Assembly (NCBI GenBank): GCA_030272155.1
Contig: CP126201.1
Location: 1,532,501 to 1,596,500, forward strand
Source of the DNA: Tetradesmus obliquus
Taxonomy: Eukaryota; Chlorophyta; Chlorophyceae; Sphaeropleales; Scenedesmaceae
Length of the DNA stretch: 64,000 bases
Direction: 5' to 3'
Part shown: in pieces, positions 11,656-21,691 of the stretch
Position numbering within the stretch: position 1 is the first letter of the stretch
Layout of the letters: each line of letters opens with the position of its first letter
Position numbers and translations under genes: made by a program
Notes under the pieces: model-generated
Databases searched by the model: none
Seen by the model: only the letters and a program-made list of their open reading frames with translations
Told to the model about the DNA's origin: nothing

Positions 11656-12546
11656 GGCGCCAAGTTGCACGGCAATCGTTGGCGACAACCCGTCGGGCAG
11701 AGAGGCTGCTGCAGTAATGCTATCGTCTTCTCTTCTATTTTCACGCTGGCAAGCAGACACATGTGTATTATGGAGCGCGTTACATGCTTTGTAGGTACTT
11801 TGTAGGGTTTTGCAACTGTCAAAAGCCACATCTCGGCCCGATCGCAGCCATGGGATTTGCAAATAGCTCAAACGCTTCTGGCATAAAAAGAGTTCAGGGT
11901 TGAAATACAATGGCAGTGGCTACGCTGCTACTATCTAGCCAAGCCAGCCTTCCCGGCTGGTAGGATGAGCAGTTGTACCATGGGACACCCTATTTATTTC
12001 TAGGAAAGGTCCATGTAGTCGAGTATCACAAGACATCATTCATAGTGTTCACTCACACGCCTGCAATGCATCATGCCCGTGTGCTATGCCTGTTCTTTGT
12101 TTGACCGGCAACCAGCCTCGGCAGCATACCATGCATGCAGCAAATACAGCCCCTCCTTAAAGCGACAGCAAGCATCACCCAGCATCACCCAGTACTGACA
12201 CGGTGGCCTTGCACATTACAAATGACCGCTTGCCAGGCGCAAGTTGATGCGCACCAAGCGTACCTCCTGCCTGCCTCGAATATGATACATAGTCTGGTGC
12301 CAACACCAGTCACATAACTTGACTCAGTGCCATAGACAGCATCTGCATGTGCTGCACTGAGATGATGCCCTCTCCTAGCGCAGCACACACCCCACCACAA
12401 AGCGCAACAACAAAGCGCAACAACAAGCCGCAGCACTACACCAAGAGTATAGCTTGCAAGCCCTCGTGAGCCAGGCTCGACACACCAAAGCAGCAAAGCA
12501 GTTGAAAGACAGCCGAATCAGCCAGCTGTACACAGCCGCCTCACAG
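11656..12546. other. Intergenic, no gene seen
   Basis: About 890 bases separate the Cys-rich pair from the BTB-type pseudogene. The only structure noticed is a short direct repeat of AAAGCGCAACAACAA near 12398-12425. There are no convincing exons on either strand. Confidence 0.4.
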
Positions 12547-14573
12547 TCACATCACACTGTGCATGCGCAGCTCCAGTAGCATCTCGCCTGACGTGGGCAG
12601 GCCTTCTGCTGCCCAGGCTGCTGCATCCCAGCCGTCACCCGCCATGGGCTGCAACTCAACGTAGTTTGAGTTGCCCCAAACCCTGCCCGTAAACATGCAG
12701 GCACTGCGCAATGTTCGCTTGCGCCCCTGCCATTCAACATCACACTCAAACTTGTAAGGGATACTAGCTGGCACCTCCGACTTTACAGGCCCTGCAAAGA
12801 GCCCAACCACGGTACCACCATCCTGCTGCTCGCACCACACCTTCATCTTCCAGCCCACGCCGCCCAAGGGGGCACTGCTGGGGCTGTTGATGCACACAGC
12901 TTCCTGCTGTGCAAAGCTGAATCTACAGGCCTGCTGCAGCTGCTCCACTGGCAGCCGCCACTGCAGCCGCACTCCATTTTCCAGCGGCCTGATCTGCCGC
13001 GGCCCACGCTGCCAGCTGCTGGGAACATCCTCGATGTTCTCTAAAATTGCAGCCTGCTCCTCCTGCTAGCGCAATGATCTTCAATGGCAGCAGCTCCCGC
13101 AGCTTCTGAGCGTAGCAGCCAGGCAGCTGCTGGTCGCTGTCCGCTGGCAGCGCAGCGCAGTGCAGCGCAAACAGTGACAGCTGCGGCGCCCGCACCAGCT
13201 GCGCAAGCGCTGCCTTAGCTGCTGCTGCCTTGGCTGCAGTTTTCTGTGCCTGCATGTACTGCTTTGCTGTGTACAGCACTGTGTCTTCTGATGGCAAGCG
13301 CAGCTCGTCTGAGCTGAGCAGCAGCTGCATTGCAGGCAGCGGCAGCCCCAGCAGCAGCTCCTGCAGCTGTGCATCTGACCAGACTCCTTGCAGGTCACCA
13401 AACACAGCAAGCAGCATCCGCTGCATCCTGCCGCCATCATCAGCTGCTGCAACTGCTTCCAAAGCTGCGGCGCTGTCCCTGCAGCAGGGTGCATGCTTGA
13501 CAATATGTGGCAGCAGCTGCAGCAGGCAGGCAGGCCATTCAGGCAAGGCTGCCAACGCCTCCAGCGCTGCTGCTGTGAGGCTGTGTTCTGACTTTGCTGC
13601 TGCTTGCAGCGCCTACAGAGCCTGCTGCTCTGCAGCGTCTGCATGTATCATGTCTGCAATGACCAGCGTATGCACCAGCTGGTGCTGCTCCAGGCTGCTG
13701 ATGGCATCAGGCTTGCCATACAATGCTGCAATGACTGCCATGGCTGCTGGCTGCTGCTCTGCAGACTCAATGGTCGAGGAAACCTTTGGCCTTTCAGCGC
13801 CCGTGTCATGGGCCCTGCTGCTGCTGCGCTTGCTGTTTCTGCTTCTGCTGCTGCTGCTGCCGGTGCGTGCTGTGGCATTGGGGTTTGAAGGAGGCTGCCA
13901 GCACTCTGCCTGTTGGGCAGCACAAAACAATGTGCGTCATATGCAGCCTGCAGTGCAGACTATGTCATGCGCACATTGCTAGCGTCGGCGGCAGGATTTC
14001 ATGGTGGTATACTCTGGTCAACACAGCAACTGCGAGTCGCACTAACTGCTGCAATGCATGATGCCTGGTCAAGGCAGGATCGCTTGGCAGCTGCTGCTGT
14101 GGCTGCTGTTGCTGTTGCTGCCTTACTCTGCTGCTCTTTCAATGTCACAGCTGGCACAGTTGAGTGGCAGCTGAAGTTGTTAAAGCTGTCCTTCAATGAC
14201 ATGCAAGTGCAGCACAAACACCGTTCTGCACGAAATGCAGGCAGCACCCAGCCACGTCTGGCATGCAGTACAAGGCAGCGGTACTACTCCGCCTCACCTG
14301 CTGCCTTTTGAAGAACCCGCTGTCATCTAAGACGAAGTTGTGGGCAGAAATTTCCTCCAGTTCCAAGAACCCAACTGCAGCTGCATCACCACCACCACCA
14401 GCAGCTGCTGCTGCTGCTGCAGCTGAGCTGCCTGCCCGCCTGCTGCGCTTGGCAGCTGGAGCAGCTTCTTGATGGTCCTCAAGGCCCCGCTTGGGGCACC
14501 TGATCACGAGATCGACGTCAGCTCGAACATCATCAACTTTGTCTTCTTGAAAGTACTTGGAAGGGCACACCAT
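12547..14573 (-). pseudogene. BTB-BACK-type protein, copy A (nonsense plus frameshift)
   Basis: Exon 1 (14573-14298) encodes VRADVDLVIRCPKRG and ISAHNFVLDDSGFF, the start of a BTB/POZ fold, with a GTGAGG donor. The next exon (from about 13918) gives KVSSTIESAEQ, ISSLEQHQLVHTLVIADMI and then the BACK-like LRLPSEDTVLYTAKQYMQAQ. The C-terminal domain (VRLQWRLPVEQLQQAC ... WDAAAWAAEGLP ... MLLELRMHSVM) resembles a MATH/TRAF-like unit but I am unsure. Two lesions are visible against copy B. One is a TAG near 13612 at a position where copy B has Gln (EQQAL*ALQA versus QQAVQALQA). The other is a one-base insertion near 13060 that splits the last third. BTB proteins of this class usually serve as CUL3 adaptors; this copy is probably inactive unless an intron hides both breaks. 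Confidence 0.65.
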
Positions 14574-16209
14574 GCTTGCATCTGCACGCGGTGCACGGAG
14601 AGCTGTGTTGATCTCGCGGCCCTCTCGCCAGCTGGGCTGTTAACGACAACAAAAGACACTTGATACGCTGCAATAACTCCGCTGTTTATCGACAGACAGG
14701 GCATGAATGCAACAGCAGGGCTGGCCGGGGCTGATTGGCCCCTCAAACGTAGTAGCTCCGACGACGCGTGTAAATAGTTGCAGAATATACACTACTAAGA
14801 GATTGCAGCACTTCTGTTACAAATGGTATGTTCTTATGATAAGAAGACAGAACGTCCTCCGACGGCTAGCGCTCACTGATGCGTACATGCTTTACACCGA
14901 TAAGTGGTGGCAAATCTCTGCTGAAGTGCTGTGCCGCTGCAACAAACGCATGATAGGTCGATGGTAGTGATTCCATATGCGTATGAAGAGTCCAACGTTT
15001 GCAACATTGGACCTTGTGCGTGTTGTGGACTGCAGCCCAACGGCCCAGCTGGGCCAGCTATACTGGCGCCTGAACAGACGATGTTGCCCTCAGACGCTTT
15101 CAAAACCAGAGCAGACAGGCCCAGCGGGTCTAGGACCCGCGTAACCTCAGGTTGCCTGTGTAGCTGCAAGGGCAGGCCCTGGCCTTGATCAAGGCTCATG
15201 AGCTCACCAACTCCCGGGTTTGACCTGTAATTCCTCACCCCTGAGCTGTGGACTGTAGCAGCCATCATCTGCTCGGCATCCACGCGGCAGAGGGCTCGAT
15301 GTACCACATGCATTGCTGCGCCCTTTTACAAGCAATGCACTCAGTGACTGCACGGCTCGTGGCCTGCAAGCTCGTCAAGGCTTGTGGCTTGGGAACGAAG
15401 GACAGCAACCGTCAACATGCTTGCACTTGCTGCTAAAGAGCACACCATGCCATGATCAGCGATCACACCATATGATGACGCATCACGCGTACACGTGCTA
15501 GGCACGTGCCGTGCCTTTCCTGCAAGCACTAGGCCAACATGTTGTGTACACTGGTGCACCGCGTGCCCTGTGTAAGGACCACCAAACCGTAGCCTGCTGC
15601 CAGGGGTCTTCAAGCAGACCTGGGTTGGCCCACTGCATGATCTTTTTGCCCAGAAGACTGCCAATGTAACAGACAGCAGCCATCAAGTCCACAGCTGTCG
15701 GCACCCGAAGCTGCTTGCAGGAAAAATAACCTTGCACGACACAACACCGCGTGTACTTCAGCAGGCAAACAAACACAGCGCGGAAGCCTGTTTCAGGCAG
15801 CTGTACAACAGCCCTGCTGCAATCAATCAACGTGCGAACTGCTCTGACTGCCATACAGGAGACAAACAAATACAGCTCACTACCTGCTTGCTTTGTAAGT
15901 CTCAATCCAGCAGTGCTTGCACAACAAAAAAAATCTGGGACCCAGTGCTTGCAGGAAACTAATGTGTGGCATGCGGCATAAAACTGCTCTCAACAAATCG
16001 CCGGAGCACGACCATGCGCATGACAACACCAGGCAATTGAAACAAGGCAACGGCTCTGGGGCACCTGGACAAACAGGCACTTGCCCTGCCTTGCAGCAAC
16101 ACATAATTTACAGCACGACCATCGTGCTGCTGCTTACTATCGCCAACAGCTCTGGCAATATGATGTTGTGCTGTGTAGTACATGTTCATCAGCAGCAGCG
16201 GCAGCATCT
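14574..16209. other. Intergenic, includes the 3' flank of the isochorismatase gene
   Basis: No reliable exon is seen in 1.6 kb. A minus-strand TGTAA (plus TTACA at about 16108) lies about 100 bases past the isochorismatase stop and is a plausible polyadenylation signal. The 14600-14760 part is upstream of BTB copy A. Confidence 0.4.
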
Positions 16210-18401
16210 TCAGGGCAGCATGGCCAGGAACTCTGTGTGCTTGATCGGCAGGCTGAACATGGGGAAGGTGAACTTGACCGCAGCATCCTGCTCCTCTTGG
16301 CTGCAGCATGGCAGCAGCAGCAGCAGGTGGCATGGTTCAGTCAGAATTCTGCTTCAAAGCACTGCGTTGCTGAATGAGCTTAGGGCAATCTGACGTGTGA
16401 CGGTATGAGTGGAAAGCTTCACGTGCAGATGAGGTGAGTCAGGCAGTTGATCGGTTGATCAGCGACGCATGCAACACCCCTGCAGCGTGGAATGCCTGCC
16501 GCCCCCATGTAAATGCTGAACGTTTCGTAAAAGCTTCATCATCATCAGCTCACCTAGTTGCTGCACAGCAGTCCGTCAGTGTGAACACCTTGAAGCCATT
16601 CTCATACGCTGCCCGCATGGTGGACTCCACACAGCAGTTGGTCTGTGAGGAAGAAGCAAGGCAGGACAAAGAGCTGAGCAACTTGTTGTATCTGCGAAGC
16701 AAGACCTTTAGCAGCACTGCTGTGTCAGACGCACAGATGCATGCGACTGCTACGTCTGCCGAAGCCAATGTTACAAGCCAGATGGGCTGCTGCCGCGTTG
16801 GTGCATCAACCCTCACGGTGCCGCTAGTGCAGCCAGATATGAGGAAAATGCATGCTGCCGCGCCTCACCAGGAACCCTGCCAGCACCACGTTCTCAATGC
16901 GGTTCTGGTAGAGGATGAACCTCGGGTTGGTGCTGGCAAAGCCGCACAGGCCTGACCGGCACAGCCCTTATGGAGCTGAGCTGCTGCGTCAGCAGCACAA
17001 ATACATGCTGCGTGCAACCACCACCGACGCCTGCGCTGGTCAGTACAGCTGCTGCCAGCAATGCCCACGACATCACTGCTGCAGGTTGTACCAATAACAA
17101 CAAGAATTGCATGCTGCCGCGCCTCACCAAGAAGCCCGCCAGCACCACATTCTCAACGCGGTTCTGGCTCAGGATGAACCTCAGGTTGGTGCTGGCAAAG
17201 CCGCACAGGCCGCGCTTGCCCTGCACAATCACATCTGTGTCTGCTGGCTTCATGGTATCACAGAAGGCGCCGCCCCACTCGGATGCCTTGAAAGCGCCGC
17301 CGCCCTTGACACTGCACAAATAAATAGCACAAGTCGGGCAAACAGTGGCAACAGTGTGACTTGATTGTGTGCCATGTCTGTGTCTGCTGGCTTCATGCTG
17401 GCACAGAAGGCACAGCCCCACTCTGACGCCTTGAAGGCGCCGCCGCCCTTGACACTGCATAACAAATGAGGCATAACAAAGCAGGCACGAGTCCGGCAAA
17501 CGGCTTCGAGTTGAGTGTGTGGCATGTCTGATTGTGCTGGCTTCATGGCGTCACAGAAAGCGCCACCCTACTCGGATGCCTTGAAGGCGCCTCCGCCCTT
17601 GACACTGCACGCACACGAACAGCGAGGCATGAGTTGCAGAGACGGTAAGTTGATGGGAGGGTGATGCTTCATACTGTCACAGTAGGCGCCGCCCTACTCG
17701 GATGCCTTGAAGGCGCCGCCGCCCTTCACACTGCACACTCGCAAATAAACACGAGCAGCGACGCCAAAGGAATTTCCTTGGTCGTGCAATAACACACACA
17801 GCACCTTTGCAAGCCACCTTGAGTGCACCGGCTTGCATGCTGATGTGAAGGGACAGAGGCACAGCGGCAACTTTACAGGTGTGTTTCTGCAGTTGCAGCT
17901 GCAACGTGAACAGGCAGAGCCATCAGCTGGCTCAGTGTTGAACAAACACACCAGCACGTAACGGATGCAACATGACAAGCGGCAGCTGCCCAGTAAGATG
18001 CCTTCCTGAAACAGTCAAAAGTAGATCAAGCTCAAGCAACATGCTGCTGCTTTGCTCACTTTGCCAGGATGCCGTATGGCTCCTTTGACAGCTCCTTATA
18101 GTCATCAGAGACTGCAGGAGGAACAGCATAGCAGCGAACAAGACAATTGCAGCAGTCAGATAACTGCGGAAGAGCGGGACAAGACAGTGGCGCTGCAAGA
18201 AGCAGGCAGCAGGTATGAAGCGCTGATGGTGGTTCCTGCTGCTGGATCATAGTAAGCGCTGCGCAGTAGCAAGCACTCCTTGCATCGCTTATGCAACACT
18301 GGGCTCGCGGCGCTGCTGCTGCAGACGGCACCAAGCTGAGTGTACCCAGATGATGGCGCTGTTTCACCACCCAAAGCAGCTTGGCGACCCATCATCAAGT
18401 G

Positions 18402-18437
<36 letters not shown>

Positions 18438-19200
18438 GCAGCTGCTGGCTGTCCTTGACTGCAACAATCTGCTGCTGCTGCTGCTGGTGGTGCTGCTGCT
18501 GCCGCTCACATGTGATGGGGCAGTGGCAGATGAGCACCCCCTTGTCCCTGGCCGCATCCATGGTGGCCTTGGCATTGGCAAGCATGCCGGTGCTGCAGGC
18601 AGCAACCACCATGCTGTTAGTAATACTACGTTTCATGGTAATTGTGCAGTTGTGGGTGCGCATCACAAGCTACTGCCTGTTGTTCTTGCAGTGCTGCGTT
18701 CTCTCACACACGCATGGCAACCCACCATTTGCACAGCATGCAGTGCTGGCACGTGCAGCCTGAGCACTTGCTGCGCACACTTGGGACTGTTGCCTCTAAC
18801 AAAAAGGTTCTGCCAGCATACCTGAGCTTTGCATGTTGCTTATCAAGTGAAGAATTGCAGCAGCATGAAGTTTGCAGTTTGACCGTCATGCAGATGCAAG
18901 GGTGACAGCACTGCTGCTCACCTTTCCATCACGCTCTTGACAGCATCGTGCAGCTTGCCACCCTCAGTAGTAAACTCATTCTGCGTTGAAGCATGGCATG
19001 CAAGTTATTGGCCAGATCGTGGGGCACCTGACAGCAGGTGCAGGCAGGAGCAGTGACGAGCCCAGTCCAGCTGTGTCTCGTTCTACAAACACATCTTGAG
19101 GTAGAAAAGTGATGAAAATGCTTCACAAGCACTACAAGAATCGTAAACTTGCCTGAAACTCAATCAGGACCAGCGCTGTCTTCTGGGGGTCGAGGGCCAT
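16210..19200 (-). CDS. Isochorismatase-family cysteine hydrolase, 201 aa
   Basis: Seven exons join in frame: 19200-19153, 18980-18922, 18592-18510, 18111-18060, 17311-17128, 16642-16554 and 16300-16210 (606 nt). The protein runs MALDPQKTALVLIEFQ, NEFTTEGGKLHDAVK, GVLICHCPIT, YKELSKEPYGILAN, VKGGGAFKASEWGG, VIVQGKRGLCGF, VVLAGFLTNCCVESTMR and ends FTFPMFSLPIK...FLAMLP. The nucleophile is the Cys of TNCCVES and the Lys is in VQGKRG. The usual catalytic Asp of the first strand is Glu here (VLIEFQ). The family hydrolyses small amides or vinyl ethers; the substrate is not evident, and no targeting peptide is visible. Intron 1 starts with a GC donor (CAG|GCAAGT). Introns 4 and 5 hold duplicated exon edges. 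An AGC-rich CAG tract in intron 3 is not coding. Confidence 0.9.
16865..17215 (-). repeat. Duplicated 3' exon edge plus donor (isochorismatase)
   Basis: The end of exon 5 (GLCGFASTNLRFILSQNRVE then NVVLAGFL and GTGAGG) at about 17127-17215 is copied at about 16869-16950, with roughly 260 bp between them. The copy has several substitutions but keeps the donor GGTGAGGCG. Confidence 0.8.
17128..17735 (-). repeat. Fourfold array of an isochorismatase exon start
   Basis: The acceptor and first ~50-70 bases of the fifth exon (VKGGGAFKASEWG) occur four times. Exon first bases are at 17730, 17604, 17454 and 17311, spaced 126, 150 and 143 bp. The 17311 and 17454 copies keep TGG; the 17604 and 17730 copies have TAG at the same Trp codon. 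Only the 17311 copy continues into the full 184-nt exon. Confidence 0.9.
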
Positions 19201-20019
19201 CTTGAGAATGCTCTAGTGCGATGTAGTTACCAGCAACCAAGTTGACAGCACGGCAACATACTTGTCGCAAATGACTACTAGACAGGTTTGGAATTCTGCG
19301 CGCACACAAATTGGCTCTGGGCTTTCGTCAGCAAAGCCCTAGCTGTTCCACTGCCATAACAGGGAGAGCAACCAGGCCCTGCTGGGCACTTCAGAGCGAG
19401 ACCAATCGGCGCTGCATACACAGCTCCTGCAAACAATCCGTTGAAAGTGCATGTGGATGATGTTGGGTCTTGGGAACTGCCGGTACTTGCGCAACTGTGT
19501 GTGCAGGTCCTGCACTGCAGGATGATGTGGTGCTTTGTCATGAGCATGTGCCGTCAAATCATGCATGTACATCCTGCTCTGGCAGATCATCAGGCTGAAG
19601 TATGTAATTCCTGTGAGTTATAAGCAGTCAGTAGGTGCGTAGCAGTAAGGGACTGCTTCTGGTTGGTGCATATGTGAGCTCTCGGCACTGCCTGGCAGCT
19701 TGTACACTGGCGGTGCTGAGCAGCTTGCTGCACTTGATGGCAGTAGTCAGTTGAACTTAACATGTGACAGAAAAACTGTAAATATTTATCCCGCATCAAC
19801 CTAGAAACTGGCCCGTGATGCGACGCACATGACACTCAACTTTGAACAGGGTCCTGAACACTACCAACTGTCAAGGTGTTTTGGCTGTATGCTGCATCCA
19901 AGCACCTAGCTACTAGAATGACCTCGAAACTATAAAGCGACACTTCCTGCACAAATAGTCTGCATTCCGTGCTCGGCACAACACCGTTGGAAGTTGCTTG
20001 TCCTGCTGCAGTCGATACA
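19201..20019. promoter_or_regulatory. Divergent upstream region of isochorismatase and YIF1
   Basis: The two genes start 819 bases apart on opposite strands. TATAAAG at 19931-19937 lies 83 bases before the YIF1 start codon and is a plausible TATA element. I found no equally good element on the isochorismatase side. The interval holds no convincing coding exon. Confidence 0.5.
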
Positions 20020-21641
20020 ATGCAGCCCCCTTACAACTACGGTCCGCCTCCGCCGCAAGGCGTACCACCATACAACTATGGGGCTCCGATGGGCCCTCCT
20101 TCGCAAGGACGCCAGCAGCAAGGACAGCCCGGGGTGGGGCAACCCAGCTCTTACCCAGGCTACATACAGCAGCAGCCCTATCAGCAGATGCCAGGGCAGC
20201 AGCAGGCGCAGATGCCGCACGTCAGCAGCTTTCCAGGACCTATGATGTCGGGGCCTTACTCTCCTCAGCAGCAAGGCTTTGTGCCATCCCAGCCAGCGCA
20301 GTACAGTGCGCAGCAGCAGTATGTGCCACCATCTTACACGCCGCAAGCACCTCCATCAACTGGAATGCCGCAGGCGAGTTGTGCTGCTTGATCTAGTGCC
20401 CAGAAGCATCTGCAAATATCACTCATGGCAGCTTGCGCACTGAATGTGCTGCCTGCAGGAGCTCTGCACAGCAACTGCTTTTGCGGCAGCAGCAGTTGCA
20501 CAGCTTGTAGCGCTGCGCTGCATGTAGTTACTGCTGATGCTATGGGGCTCACTCCAGTCAACTGGAAACATGCCTTCAAATTATATATGTGCATTTTCCT
20601 GCATATGTTTTCTGTTCTGAACTCTGATTGATATGCATGTGTGCAGATGCCTATGCAGATGCCTGCAGCTCCAGCCATGGCAGGCAGTGGCTTCATGAGC
20701 AACCTCAACCCTCTGTCGCTGATGACAGGTGCAGTCCAACTTGTATCCATTGGCGTCTCAATGATATCTGCAGCTGTCAGGTTCAGCAGGGCAGGAAACA
20801 CATGCACGCAGATGTACTAGATGGTGTAACCGTGGATTGCATGACGTGCTGCAAGCAAGCAACAGCACTCAACAGCAGCAGGAGTTTGGCAGCACGCCAG
20901 CAGCATACAATACACGACGAGCACGCGTGCAGCAGCAGCAGCAGCAGTGCCGCTGCAGTCGTTGCTAGCGCTTGCTACAGCATGTTTATGTCGCCAGCAA
21001 TGTTTGACAGCTCTGTGTAGGCACACCAGGTTGAGCAGATGCACTGGTTACCTCGCTTTGCAATAGCTGGCTGGCTGATGTACCGCACACGAGCCTGCTG
21101 CACTTCTTTGGTGCTACTGTGTCTGCTTGCTTCCGCAGGGGCTGGGCTGCTAGCAGCGCCGCAGCACTACATGCAGGAGCGCGTGAGCTGGATCAAGACC
21201 AACATGACCGGGGGAACAATGAGCGCGCTGTTCAACATCAGCAACAGCTACGGTGCGCCGCAGGCTGGCAGCAGCAGCAGCGCAAAGGCAGCAGGGCTGT
21301 GGCGAGCAGGGGCTGGGCACAGCAGCAGCAGCAGCGGCGGCATAGGGGCAGCATGGGTGTGGCGCGCAGGGTTGGGCACAGCAGATGAGCACAGATGAGC
21401 AGGCGAAGCAGTGCAGGCACAGCAGGCGTGGGCGTGGCGTGGGTGTGACCAGCAGCAAGCGTTTCAACATTGAAAACAAAACGGCCTGCTCTGCGTCAGC
21501 TGCCTGCACGTTGACTACCCGAGAGACGCAGCCGCCATGTCAGGCGATAGGTCAAGCACGCTGTTCATGTGCCATGTTGCTGGCGCTCCCTGTGGCTGCC
21601 TTCCCATGATGCACCTGGTGCTGGCTGCCCCTGGCGCTGCC

Positions 21642-21691
<50 letters not shown>

